Source: Acidobacteriota bacterium
GTDB lineage: Bacteria > Acidobacteriota > Terriglobia > Terriglobales > SCQP01
Assembly (NCBI GenBank): GCA_004299485.1
Contig: SCQP01000001.1
Coordinates: forward strand, 1 to 64,000
DNA length: 64,000 bases
Direction of reading: 5' to 3'
A program made the translations under genes and the position numbers. The notes under the pieces are model-generated. The model had not been told where the DNA came from, searched no databases, and worked only from the letters and a program-made list of their open reading frames with translations. Shown piece after piece: positions 1 through 9,237 of this stretch (the first letter of the stretch is position 1; each line of letters starts with the position of its first letter).

Positions 1-3000
1 GATGCTCGAGGCCAGCGCGCTCGCCAGGCTGGCATCGGTGCTGCCCTGGCCGAAGTTCACCGAGTAGGCGGTGCCGTTCACCGTACCCGACACCGTGCCC
101 GTGTCCCACTCGTCGATGTACTGGTAGCAGCCGGCACGGTAAGGCTCGCAGGGCACCTTCACCACCGTATAGCCCTCGGTCCCGCTGATGGTGATCGAGC
201 CGGTGCCGGGCGAGCCGCCCACCGGCGCGCCGCCGGAATCGGCGATGCTCGTCAGCCGGCCGCGCGCATCGTAGCCGCGCGTCTCCGTCAAGCCGTTGCC
301 CAGCGATGCGCTGGTCTCTTCGCCAAAGGCGTTGTAGGCGACGCCCGAAATCAGCGTGCCGCTGGCGCTGCTCCCGAGCGACAGCGGACGGCCGGCGAGA
401 TCGTAGGCTGTGCTCAGGCTGGCCCCGCGGCTGTAAGCCTCCGACGTCACATCGCCGGCAAGGTCGTAGCCGTAGCTCAGCTCGAAGGGCGTGCCGCCCC
501 AAACCTGCGGCGTGAACTCCCAGTTATCTGCCGCCCGGCCCCGGGCGTCGTACGAGAACACCTGGCCGGCATCGGCGCTGGTCGATTCCGAGCTCAGCCG
601 GCCGGTGGTGTTGGCCAGGCTGGAAACGCCGAGCGCCGAGGTCTGGCCATAGGCGTAGGTCACCGCGGGCGTGCCGTCGGAATAGGTCTTCGAGACGAGA
701 CGGTGGTCGGCGTCATAACCGTAGCACGTTGTGATATTGCGGGCGTCAACGCGTGCCACCAGATCGCCCGGACTCGAGGAACAGGAGGCGTAGCTGCCGT
801 ATTTATAGGCGGTCGTGCCGCCGGCGGGCGTGGTCGAACCCGTCAATCGCCCGAGGCCGTCGTAGGCGAACGTGCGGCTTTCCCCACCCCGGGGCGATGC
901 TGGTCAGATCATCGAGTGCATCGTAGGCGTAGGTGGTGAGGTAGCCATTGCCTGCCATCTCCAGGCCGCACTGCGCCGCGCCCGGGCCCTCGGTGGGCCC
1001 GTGGCTGCCGACCACCTCGCAGATATCTGCCAGCCGGCCGAGGCCGTCGGTCTCGGCAATGCGCGTTACGCGGCTGGTGCCGTTGCCCTCGTCCTGGGTT
1101 TCGGTATCGCGGCCGAGATAGCTGGTCAAAACCGTTGTGCCGTCGCCATGGGTGATTTGCGTTTGCCGCCCGAGGGCGTCGAAGGCGAAGCTGTCGCCGG
1201 GCTCGCCGCAATTGGCCGGACCATTGGCGCTCGAGGAACTATAGGCATAGGTGACGAAGCTCTTTTCGCCGGCGCCGTTGTAGCAGGTATCCGTCCGGCT
1301 CCAGGCGCCAGAGGCGGTCTCGGTAGCGGCGACGGCAACCCGGCCCAGGCCATCGAAGCTGTCGAGCGTTTCCTCCCACACGCCTGAGCTTTGCTCCCGC
1401 TCGGTCTCGAGCGTCGAAGGCGTGTAGGCGAACGTGGTCTCGCCGAGCGAGGCCGGGTCGGTGACCGAGGTCAACCGATTCCAGGAATCGTAGCCGTAGC
1501 TCGTCGTGTTGCCGTTCTCATCGGTGGAGCTGGCCATGGTGCCGCTGCTGTCGTTCCAGGTGTAGCTGCGCGTGTGGCCGAGTGCGTCGGTAATCGAGGT
1601 GATGTAGGCGTTGTCACCGGTCGAGCCGTTGTAAGCGTAGGTGGTGGTATGGCTGCCGGCATCGGTTGCGGTGAGGCGGTTGCCGTAGCTGTCGTTGGTG
1701 TAGGTGGTGGTGAGATCGCTGCTGCCGGCGACCCAGCGCGCAGCGGAGGTGAGATCGCCGTTGGCATTGTAGGCGAGATTGGCCTGGGCCGCTTCGGCAC
1801 TGCCGGGGCCATAGACGGTGATCAAGGACGGCCGGTCAAGGATGTTGTTGGCCAGACTGGCGTAGCTCACCGTGGTCTCCCGCTCAAGCGGCGCGGAATT
1901 GATCACGAAGCCGTCGTACTCCTTCTTGTCGGTAATCTGGCCGCTGGCATTGTAGCCGAACGACTGCTCGCCGATGGCATCGTTGTTGCGGCTCACCTGC
2001 CGGTCGGCAAGCTGGTAGGGGAAGCCATTCGTCCAGGATTCAACCACGTCCTGCAGCGTGTTGCCGCCTTGCACCGTCTGGACGTCGCTTTCCACCGGAA
2101 TCCGGGCGATGTTCTCCCATGCCGGACTGTTCGCCGGCGAGGAGGCGCCCTTGGCCGTGTAGGTGTAGGTCTTCGTCCAGCTTGTGCCGGCGACGGTATC
2201 GGTGGTGGTGACGGTCGTGGTTTTCTGCGTCCAGACGTCCGTGGCGGAAGGATTCCACGTCGTGGTGTAGGCAAAGTGCTGGTGCTCCGTCTCGTTGGTG
2301 CCGTCCGGACTGACGTAGCGGTCGGTGACGACCACACCATCGTAAACGCCGGTACAGGGCAACGGTGTGCCGCTGCCGGAGGGGGTAAAGAACACGCCCG
2401 CTTCCGACGGCGACGAGGTCGTGCCCCAGACGTAGCGCACGTAGCCGCCGTTGGGGTAGGTGATGCGCTTGAGCAGGCCATAGGTCGAGTCGTAGGAAAA
2501 CGTGTAGGTGCCCTCGGGCGTGGTCAGGCTGGTGATGACGGGACTGTTGCCGCCAATGCCGGTCGCCTCCGCGGGACAGGCGCCGCTGCCGGCGCCGGTG
2601 ATGCTGACGGCCGCGGCCGAGGGCCCGGTCGCCCAGTCCGCCGTATAGGTCGCCCCCGCCGCTGTGACGGTATCCGTCAGCGAGCTGTAGGTAGTCGAGG
2701 GCTGGAATCCGGTGGTGGTGAGAACCGTCCGGCCCACGCTGTCGGTGATGGTGAGCGCGTTGTTGCTGGCGGCGTTGAGGGTGTAATGCAGCCAGTCGCC
2801 GTTGCGGTCGTAGAAATAATCGGGCACCCAGCCGAACTCGGGGCCTTCGCCGCCGCCGGCAAAGGTGAGCTTTTGGCCGTCCGGCCCCTGCACGGTCGGC
2901 ACCTTGGTCGAGTACGGCCCCGGCTGGGTCACGCCGGGCGTCGTCGCGGCCCAGCCATCGGCTTCGGTGTCGCTCAGATACTGCTGCGGACAGCCATCCT

Positions 3001-3514
3001 GCGGATCATTGAGAGTGTTGTCGCCCACATCGGAGAGATGAAACGAGTCGCGCTGACCGTCGGTGCGCTCCAGCACGTAATCCGTCGAGAGCTCGCAGTC
3101 GGACGAGCCGTTCGGGCTGGTCTGAATCTCGTTGAAGGTCAGTACGGGCGCAGTGTAGTTCCAGCCCTGGCTCGCCAGCGCCGACCACTGCGTGTACAGA
3201 AAGGCGCCGCCGGTCGAGCGTCCGCCGGCAAACACCGCCCCGGCGCTGCTGTAGGTGATGGCGAAGCGCGGCTGCCAGCCGCCCGGCTCGGCCGGCAGCG
3301 GAACGGCAAACCGCAGCGTGACCTGGCCGCTCGCCGGATCGACCGCCTCGTGCGGTCCCCGGATCAGCGCGTGGCCCGGCTCAGTGGGCGCCGGCAGCGT
3401 GATATCGGCAAGGGTGGGAATGTTTTGCGCGGAGGCGGACAGAGTCAGTGCGAGCGCGCTCACGAGGATCAGAGAGAGGAAAACAGACGTGACATGCAGC
3501 CGCATAAACATCAC
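1..3514 (-). CDS. Secreted RHS/YD-repeat protein, frameshifted, cut by left window edge
   Basis: The protein starts with a clear Sec signal peptide (MMFMRLHV, then a hydrophobic stretch, ending LSASAQ). It continues with many YD/RHS motifs such as TYAYNGSTGD, SYGYDSWNRLTSVTD and FAFDALGRQT, and lies at the cell surface or is secreted. One frame is open from 3514 to 803, but its last residues stop looking like YD repeats after position about 890. The +1 frame resumes the repeats (RTFAYDGLGRLTG, GYDADHRLVSKTY, LSYGYDLAGD) and stays open to base 1. The real gene therefore spans at least 1..3514, with a single-base indel near 879-894 where G4 and A3 runs lie close together. The toxin-like C-terminus of RHS proteins would lie left of the window. 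An assembly error or a true pseudogene are both possible. An overlapping plus-strand frame at 1391-3535 is a GC-driven shadow. Confidence 0.85.
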
Positions 3515-3603
3515 CTCGTGCTACTCATACCGTAAGGCAGCGTGAGACAAAACGGCGGCAGCCGTCCAAGCACAAAGTGTAAGTCCCTTGTTTACTTAGA
3601 TGA

Positions 3604-3624
3604 ATTGTGACAATTTGTCACAAT
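3604..3624. promoter_or_regulatory. Perfect inverted repeat between divergent genes (candidate operator)
   Basis: ATTGTGACA, the spacer ATT, then TGTCACAAT form a perfect 9-bp dyad in an AT-rich patch of otherwise GC-rich DNA. An outer pair, CTTAG (3595-3599) with CTAAG (3625-3629), extends the symmetry after a 4-nt offset. It lies between the divergent RHS gene and the cyclophilin gene, 71 bp before the cyclophilin start. There is no T-tract, so a terminator is unlikely; an operator is the simpler reading. The half-sites TGTGA and TCACA are 7 nt apart, one more than a canonical CRP site. Confidence 0.5.
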
Positions 3625-3681
3625 CTAAGGTCTTCCACCCCATACTTGGCTGGGCGGGATGTGCTGTCGGCACAACCGCTT

Positions 3682-3687
3682 TAGGAT
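3682..3687 (+). promoter_or_regulatory. TANNNT -10 box abutting the cyclophilin start
   Basis: TAGGAT ends 7 nt before ATG 3695, the spacing expected if transcription starts at the start codon. The same bases include AGGA, which could also act as a ribosome binding site, so this case is ambiguous. Confidence 0.35.
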
Positions 3688-3694
3688 AGAGCCT

Positions 3695-4288
3695 ATGAGG
3701 AACCGCTTCTCGCCCTTTGCGCTTCTGCTCGTCTGCTTGCCCATGCTCGCTGCGCAGGCGCCGGCGAATTTCCAGGTCATCTGTCACACCACCGGTGGGG
3801 ATTTCACGCTGGCCATTCACCGCGCCTGGGCGCCGCAGGGCGTGGACCGGTTTTATGAATTGCTCCAGGCTCATTACTACCGCGGCAATGCCTTTTACCG
3901 CGTCCTGCCCGGCTTCGTGGCGCAATGGGGTCTGAGCCCGGACCCGGCCGCCAACGCCTACTGGAGCCGGCGGCGCATTCCCGATGATCCCGTGCGCCAG
4001 AGCAATACCCGCGGCACCATTACCTTTGCCGACAGCGGCCGCAACACCCGCACCACGGTCGTGTTCATCAACCTCAAGAACAACCAGCGCCTCGACAAGT
4101 CGGGGTTTGCCCCCTTGGGCAAGGTTGTTGCCGGCATGAGCGTCGTCGACGAGCTCGACGGCAGTTACGGCGATGGCCCTCCTTTCGGACATGGACCGGA
4201 TGCGCGCCTGATTGCCAAGCAGGGTGCGGCCTACCTGACCCGCAATTTTGCCCGCCTGGATGTGATCTACAGTTGTCAGGTGCATTAG
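3695..4288 (+). CDS. Secreted cyclophilin-type peptidyl-prolyl cis-trans isomerase
   Basis: The 197-residue protein has an N-terminal signal peptide (MRNRF, hydrophobic core, cleavage near MLAAQA), so it acts outside the cytoplasm, probably in periplasmic protein folding. The cyclophilin fold is visible from about residue 25: GDFTLAIHRAWAPQGVDRF, YYRGNAFYRVLPGFVAQWG, a TRGTITFADSGRNTRTTVVF segment corresponding to the active-site region, and FAPLGKVVAGMSVVDEL. I chose ATG 3695 over an upstream ATG at 3659 because the signal peptide starts there and AGGA lies 8 nt upstream. The prepilin peptidase gene follows after 6 nt, so the two are probably cotranscribed. Confidence 0.88.
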   Translation: MRNRFSPFALLLVCLPMLAAQAPANFQVICHTTGGDFTLAIHRAWAPQGVDRFYELLQAHYYRGNAFYRVLPGFVAQWGLSPDPAANAYWSRRRIPDDPVRQSNTRGTITFADSGRNTRTTVVFINLKNNQRLDKSGFAPLGKVVAGMSVVDELDGSYGDGPPFGHGPDARLIAKQGAAYLTRNFARLDVIYSCQVH

Positions 4289-4294
4289 ACGGAC

Positions 4295-5089
4295 ATGGGC
4301 GCAAGCTGGCTGATCGTGATTTTCGGGCTGGTAGCGGGCAGCTTTTTGGCGCTCGCGGCCGAACGTCTGCCGCAAGGGTTGTCCGTCGTCCATCCGCCCT
4401 CGCACTGCCCGCACTGCGCACGTCCCTTGCGCGCCTGGGAGAATGTTCCCCTGGCCGCGTTTGCCTGGCTGGGCGGGCGTTGCCGCAGTTGCCGCGCAAG
4501 GATTCCCTGGGCCGATCCCCTCGTCGAGATCGCCGCCGCGGCGGCGTTTTACTGGAGCTGGCGCCGCACCGGTGGCGGAGTCGAGTTCGTGCGCGAAGCC
4601 TTTTTTCTGGGCTGCCTGATCGCGCTCGCCGCCAGCGACTGGCGCACGCGTCAATTGCCCGACGAAATCACCCTCGGCGGCTGGGTCACCGGACTGGTTC
4701 TGGCGATCTGGAGCGGCCCGGGCCTGGTCGCGGCGCTGGTGGCGAGTTTTGCCGGCGCGGGCGGGCTGGCCCTCGTGGGCTGGATCTACTTGCGCCTGCG
4801 CGGCCGCCTGGGCGTGGGCTGGGGTGATGTGAAGATGCTCGGCTTCCTGGGCGCTTTCCTGGGCGCCGGCGGTATGCTCGCCGCTCTCTTGATCGGCTGC
4901 GTGCTCGGCGCCCTCGTCGGCATCGTACAGGGCGGCCGCCTGATCGTCTTGCAGCGCCGCCGCGGCCGAAGCTGGGCGCGCGCCCGCGCCACCGCCGCCT
5001 TCTGGCCGCTGCCTCTGGGAGTGTTTCTCGCCATCGGCGGTGCAATTGCCCTCGCCTGGACTCCGGTCGTTTGGCGGGCGCTGTACTAA
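4295..5089 (+). CDS. pilD: Prepilin peptidase / N-methyltransferase (A24 family)
   Basis: This inner-membrane aspartic peptidase cuts prepilin leader peptides and methylates the new N-terminus. The 264-residue protein has the usual PilD layout. A cytoplasmic zinc-binding loop carries two CxxC pairs (C38/C41 and C63/C66). The first catalytic aspartate is D115 in SDWRTRQLPD and the second is D178 in the GDVKMLG motif. About seven hydrophobic segments are visible. The likely substrate in this window is the pseudopilin encoded near 60.7 kb. The gene follows the cyclophilin gene closely, and the C-terminal end (LAWTPVVWRALY) is complete. Confidence 0.93.
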   Translation: MGASWLIVIFGLVAGSFLALAAERLPQGLSVVHPPSHCPHCARPLRAWENVPLAAFAWLGGRCRSCRARIPWADPLVEIAAAAAFYWSWRRTGGGVEFVREAFFLGCLIALAASDWRTRQLPDEITLGGWVTGLVLAIWSGPGLVAALVASFAGAGGLALVGWIYLRLRGRLGVGWGDVKMLGFLGAFLGAGGMLAALLIGCVLGALVGIVQGGRLIVLQRRRGRSWARARATAAFWPLPLGVFLAIGGAIALAWTPVVWRALY

Positions 5090-5160
5090 CACGCCGCGCT
5101 TCTGGGATTGGCGTACCCGGATCCCTTGCTCACAAAGCACCCCCCGCGCGCCGCCATCCC

Positions 5161-5237
5161 GCTGGCCGATCCCTGATCGCTGATGGCTGATGGCCGACGA
5201 CTGACAACTGATGACTGACAACTGACGACTGCTGCCT
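5161..5237. repeat. 7-bp periodic intergenic repeat array
   Basis: Eleven consecutive heptamers stay in register: GCTGGCC GATCCCT GATCGCT, then GATGGCT GATGGCC, then GACGACT GACAACT, then GATGACT GACAACT GACGACT, then GCTGCCT. The core follows a GAYNRCT pattern. It fills most of the gap between the prepilin peptidase and the histidine kinase and belongs to the dispersed heptad family described in the findings. Confidence 0.8.
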
Positions 5238-5246
5238 AAGAGCAGC

Positions 5247-5252
5247 TAAAAT
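5247..5252 (+). promoter_or_regulatory. TANNNT -10 box abutting the histidine kinase start
   Basis: TAAAAT ends 7 nt before ATG 5260. A GAGAG stretch lies between but sits too close to the ATG for a normal Shine-Dalgarno, so a leaderless or near-leaderless mRNA is plausible. Confidence 0.45.
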
Positions 5253-5259
5253 CGAGAGC

Positions 5260-6348
5260 ATGGCCAAGGCCGGTTTCGACGCCCTGAAGTTGTCGCGTGA
5301 GGTGTTGGGGCACCTGCCCAGCGGAGTAGTCTTTTTCGACGGCACAGGCCGCGTCGTCGAAGCCAATCCTGCCGCGCGCGCGGCCCTGGGGTTTTCGCGG
5401 CCGGGCGGACTGACCGCGGCGCAACTGTTCCGCGACGCCGAACTCTGTGAAAGTGATGGCACGCGCCTCGGCCCAGCCACCGCGAGACTGCTGGACACCT
5501 ACCGTTCCTTGCGCATCCTGCAGCGCAAGGTCATGCTGTACACCACCAGCGATGGCCAGGGCCGGCGGCTGGGCGTTACCTGGTTCCCGCTTCGGGGCCG
5601 CAATGGCCGGCCGCGGCCGCCCGCCGGCTTGATCTGCCTGCTTACCGATCTGACCGCCATTCACGCCCTCGAAGAAGAACTGCACCGGCGCCAAAGCCTG
5701 AGCGCGTTGGGCGAAATGGCCGCCGGCATCGCCCATGAATTTCGCAACGGCCTGGCCATCATTTCCGGCTACGGCCAGATGCTGCAGCACGCCGCCGCAG
5801 AGCCAGCGCGCGGCCAGGCCACGAAAATACTCGAACAGGCGGCCGGGCTGAACAATATCGCCACCGAATTCCTCTCCTTCGCCCGGCCCATGCCAGTCCA
5901 ACTCGAGGCCATGGCCCTGGGGCCGGTCCTGCGGCAGTGCGTCGAGGCCGTCGAGGTTCAAAAGTTCACCAACGTCGCCGTCAGCGCCGAGGGGCGCTTC
6001 CCGCAGGTGCGCGGGGATGGCATCCTACTCGCCTCCGCCTTTCTCAACCTGCTGCGCAACGCCTGCGAAGCAGCCGGAGCTGGCAAGGGACGCGGTCAGG
6101 TCCGGGTGTGCGCCCCGGGGCGCGCCGGCACGCTGGAGCGCATTCAGATCATTGACAGTGGTCCGGGGGTGCCGGCAGACATCGCCGACAGGATTTTTGT
6201 CCCTTTTTTCACCACCAAACCTAGCGGTACCGGCCTCGGTCTGGCCATGGTCCATAAAATCGTTACCGCCCACCGCGGGGTGGTGCTGCTCGCCGATGGA
6301 ACCCGGGGCCATACCGTCTTTGAAGTTCGATTGCCTTCCTGCCGATAA
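5260..6348 (+). CDS. PAS-domain sensor histidine kinase
   Basis: The 362-residue kinase has no obvious transmembrane segment, so it is probably cytoplasmic. A PAS domain covers about residues 12-135 ([20 protein letters not shown]). The dimerisation/phosphoacceptor box follows, with H159 in [20 protein letters not shown]. The C-terminal ATPase domain shows an N box ([11 protein letters not shown]), a G1 box (DSGPGVP), an F region ([11 protein letters not shown]) and a G2 box ([12 protein letters not shown]). The architecture resembles NtrB-type kinases. The NtrC-type regulator starts 8 nt downstream and is its obvious phosphotransfer partner. The sensed signal cannot be read from the sequence. 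Confidence 0.92.
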   Translation: MAKAGFDALKLSREVLGHLPSGVVFFDGTGRVVEANPAARAALGFSRPGGLTAAQLFRDAELCESDGTRLGPATARLLDTYRSLRILQRKVMLYTTSDGQGRRLGVTWFPLRGRNGRPRPPAGLICLLTDLTAIHALEEELHRRQSLSALGEMAAGIAHEFRNGLAIISGYGQMLQHAAAEPARGQATKILEQAAGLNNIATEFLSFARPMPVQLEAMALGPVLRQCVEAVEVQKFTNVAVSAEGRFPQVRGDGILLASAFLNLLRNACEAAGAGKGRGQVRVCAPGRAGTLERIQIIDSGPGVPADIADRIFVPFFTTKPSGTGLGLAMVHKIVTAHRGVVLLADGTRGHTVFEVRLPSCR

Positions 6349-6356
6349 GCGCTTTT

Positions 6357-7742
6357 ATGGACTCTATTCTGGTTGTAGAGGATAAACATGAACTACGCGC
6401 GATGCTGCGTGCTGCGCTCACTTCGGAGGGCTACCGGGTGGAAGAGGCCGCCGATGGGCACGCCGCGCTCACCGCCCTCCGGCACACTCAATATGACGCC
6501 GTGCTCACGGACTTGAAGCTGCCCGGCAACAACGGCATTGAGATCCTCCACGCGGCGCGCGAAGTCTCGCCCGCGACGCCAGTGCTGCTGATGACCGCTT
6601 ACGGCTCAATTGAGGAAGCCGTGCAGGCAATGAAGGATGGCGCCTATGACTTCATCCAGAAGCCGCTCGACCTGGAACAGTTGGCGCTCAGGCTGCGGCG
6701 CGCCATTGGCGAGCAGAAACTGCAGCGGCAGAACGTATTGCTCCGGCAGGAGCTGGCCGAACGCTACGGCCTGCCCAAGATCATCGGCGACCACGACAGC
6801 ATGAAGCAGGCGGCGGCGGCGCTGCAGCGCATTGCCACCACGGCAACCACCGTGTTGCTGCTGGGCGAGAGCGGCACGGGCAAGGAATTGTTCGCCCGCG
6901 CCGTGCACCAGCTCAGCGCCCGGGCCGCCGAGCCCTTCGTGGCCATCAACTGCGCGGCCATTCCGGAAACGCTAGTGGAAACGGAACTGTTCGGCCACGA
7001 GAAAGGCGCTTTCACCGGCGCCAATGCGCGCAAGCTGGGCAAATTCGAGCTGGCGCACCGGGGAACGATCTTTCTCGACGAAATTGGCGAAATTCCCCTG
7101 GCCGTGCAGGCTAAGATTCTCCGCGTCCTCGAGGAGCGGGAATTCGAGCGCGTGGGCGGGGTGCAAACCGTGCAGGTTGACGTCCGCATCGTGGCCGCGA
7201 CCAATCGGGACCTGGAAGAAGCAGCGCACCAAAAGCAGTTCCGCGAGGATTTGTACTTCCGGCTTTCGGCCTTTCCCATCCGCATCCCACCGCTGCGCGA
7301 GCGCGGCAACGACATTATCGCGCTGGCCGAGGCATTTCTGGCGCAGTACAGCCGCGAGTTCAAAAAATCGCGCCTGCGCCTCAGCACCGCCGTGCGCAAA
7401 CTGCTGCTCGCCTACCGCTGGCCGGGCAACGTGCGCGAGCTGCAAAACGCCATCGAGCGCGCCGTCATCCTGGCGGAAGGCACGGAACTGCGTGCCGCTG
7501 ATCTGCAGTTGCGCGACGTGCGCAAGGCGCCCCAGCAGGCGGCCGCAGACCTGCACCTGCCCGACGATTTCGACTGGCAAGGCCCCCTGCCCGAAGTCCT
7601 GAAGCGCGCCGGTTTGATCCTGGAGCGGCGCCTGCTGCGCGAAGCCCTCGAACAAACCGGCTGGAACAAGCAGGCCGCTGCCCAGCGCCTGGGCATCACC
7701 TACAAACGGCTCCTCACTCGCATGCAGGCCACGGAGGTCTGA
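6357..7742 (+). CDS. Sigma-54-dependent response regulator (NtrC family)
   Basis: The 461-residue protein has three parts. The receiver domain (residues 1-120) has acidic residues near D9, the phosphoacceptor D52 in [11 protein letters not shown], and the switch Lys in IQKP. The central AAA+ domain (about 140-370) has Walker A GESGTGKE, the sigma-54 contact loop GAFTGA, Walker [11 protein letters not shown] and an arginine-rich [15 protein letters not shown] segment. The C-terminal Fis-type helix-turn-helix (about 425-461) includes [17 protein letters not shown]. It would activate sigma-54 promoters when phosphorylated by the kinase encoded just upstream. Its targets are unknown. Confidence 0.94.
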   Translation: MDSILVVEDKHELRAMLRAALTSEGYRVEEAADGHAALTALRHTQYDAVLTDLKLPGNNGIEILHAAREVSPATPVLLMTAYGSIEEAVQAMKDGAYDFIQKPLDLEQLALRLRRAIGEQKLQRQNVLLRQELAERYGLPKIIGDHDSMKQAAAALQRIATTATTVLLLGESGTGKELFARAVHQLSARAAEPFVAINCAAIPETLVETELFGHEKGAFTGANARKLGKFELAHRGTIFLDEIGEIPLAVQAKILRVLEEREFERVGGVQTVQVDVRIVAATNRDLEEAAHQKQFREDLYFRLSAFPIRIPPLRERGNDIIALAEAFLAQYSREFKKSRLRLSTAVRKLLLAYRWPGNVRELQNAIERAVILAEGTELRAADLQLRDVRKAPQQAAADLHLPDDFDWQGPLPEVLKRAGLILERRLLREALEQTGWNKQAAAQRLGITYKRLLTRMQATEV

Positions 7743-7794
7743 CACGGAAGCGGCCAGGGGTAACAGGCCAGGGATCAGAACCACCAGCCCGCAG

Positions 7795-9237
7795 GTGCGC
7801 ATAACCGCCTCATGGCTCCTGCGCTGGCTGGGATTCATTTACTTCTGGGTCTTTCTCGGATGGTGGCGCCAGGCGCCGGGACTGATCGGACCGCAAGGGA
7901 TTTTGCCGGCGGCCGATTATTTGCACGCCGTCGCGGCGCATTTTCACCCCGCCGCCCGCATCTGGTTCACTCCTTCCCTGCTCTGGATCTCCAGCTCAAC
8001 CGCGGCGCTGCACGTCATGTGCGGCCTCGGCCTGGCGGCAGCAGTCGCCGTCATGGCGCGTTGGCACTCGCGCTGGGGACTGGCGGTGTGCCTCGTCTGT
8101 TTTCTCTCGCTCATTGCCTGCGCCCAGGTCTTTGCCAACTATCAATCCGACGGCATGCTCATGACCGCCGGATTCTTTGCCCTGTTTGTTGATCTGAAAT
8201 CCCCGAGCTGGTGGAGCTGGTTCTCACTGCGCTGGCTCTGGTTCACCATCTACTTCGGCTCCGGCATCGCCAAGTGGATGAGCCACGACCCGCAGTGGCG
8301 CCATCTGACCGCACTCGATCAGTACTATCAGAATCTGCCTCTGCCCAACTGGCTGGGATGGTACGCGCAAAACTACCTGCCCCACAGTGTCGAGGCCGCG
8401 ATAGCCGCCGCAATTCTGATCCTGGAACTTTTTGTCGTCTGGCTGGCCTTTCTACCGCGCCGCTGGCGCATCGCCCTCTTCTGGATCGTCACCCCCTTCC
8501 AAATTGCGATCATTCTCACCGCCAATTACGGCTTCCTGAGCTGGTTGGTGCTGGGCCTCGGCCTGACCCTCATCGACGACCGGCATCTGCACTGGCTCTT
8601 GCGGCGCCCGTATGTTGCTGTGGAAAGCGTTCTGGCTTCTTGGCGCGTAGGCTTGGCGTCCGCGGTGCTGGTGGCGCTGGTCGCCGTGACCGGCCTGAAT
8701 CTGGCTGGCCGCATGTGGCCGGCGCTGCCCACGCCGCAGCGGGTCACCTTCGCACTGCAGCCCTTCCGCATCGCCGATCCCTTCGGGCTGTTCGCGGTCA
8801 TGACACGCAACCGATACGAGATCGAGTTTCAGGGAACGCGCGACGGCCGGACCTGGACGGCCTACCCATTCCGTTACAAGCCTCAAGATCCCCAGCGTGC
8901 GCCCGCAGGCGATCTTTTCCTGTTCGCCCCCTATCAGCCGCGATTCGATTGGAATTTGTGGTTTGCCTCGCTCAGTTCGGTGCAGCAGGAGCGCTGGGTG
9001 GAATCGACCGAGCTGCGCCTGCTGACCAATGATCCGCCAGTGCTCGCCTTGTTTGCTCGCAATCCCTTCGCCGCGCGGCCGCCCATCGCGGTACGCGCCG
9101 TGCTCTGGCAATACTGGTTCTCCACCCCAGCGCAAAAGCGCCGGCAAGGCATCTGGTGGCGCCGCAAACTGCTCGGTCAATACGCCCCCACGCTGGTCAT
9201 GACCTCCGCCGGAGTCGAGTCTTTGCCTACTCGGTAA
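7795..9237 (+). CDS. Lipase maturation factor family membrane protein
   Basis: The 480-residue polytopic membrane protein has about eight hydrophobic segments, then a soluble C-terminal domain from about residue 320. It matches the LMF1/LMF2-like family: FGSGIAKWMSHDPQW, LDQYYQNLPLPNWLGWY, ILTANYGFLSWLVLGLGL, then ADPFGLFAVMTRNRYEIEF, PFRYKPQDP and YQPRFDWNLWFASL. In animals the family supports lipase folding; the bacterial role is unknown. The start is a GTG with no strong Shine-Dalgarno. The 3' end overlaps the convergent rmuC by 11 bp. The gene is 52 bp from the regulator gene and may be independent of it. Confidence 0.82.
   Translation: MRITASWLLRWLGFIYFWVFLGWWRQAPGLIGPQGILPAADYLHAVAAHFHPAARIWFTPSLLWISSSTAALHVMCGLGLAAAVAVMARWHSRWGLAVCLVCFLSLIACAQVFANYQSDGMLMTAGFFALFVDLKSPSWWSWFSLRWLWFTIYFGSGIAKWMSHDPQWRHLTALDQYYQNLPLPNWLGWYAQNYLPHSVEAAIAAAILILELFVVWLAFLPRRWRIALFWIVTPFQIAIILTANYGFLSWLVLGLGLTLIDDRHLHWLLRRPYVAVESVLASWRVGLASAVLVALVAVTGLNLAGRMWPALPTPQRVTFALQPFRIADPFGLFAVMTRNRYEIEFQGTRDGRTWTAYPFRYKPQDPQRAPAGDLFLFAPYQPRFDWNLWFASLSSVQQERWVESTELRLLTNDPPVLALFARNPFAARPPIAVRAVLWQYWFSTPAQKRRQGIWWRRKLLGQYAPTLVMTSAGVESLPTR

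Noticed and set aside
1391-3535. Long open frame of 714 codons antisense to the RHS gene
   Set aside because: Gly/Arg/Val/Ala-rich composition with no motif, and exactly antisense to clear YD repeats. It is a GC-rich third-position shadow. The same applies to long frames at 3596-5221 (-), 16785-18119 (+), 47724-49607 (+) and 60725-62212 (-).
3604-3624. CRP/FNR binding site
   Set aside because: Half-sites TGTGA and TCACA are separated by 7 rather than 6 bp, and no CRP gene context is present. Kept only as an unassigned dyad.
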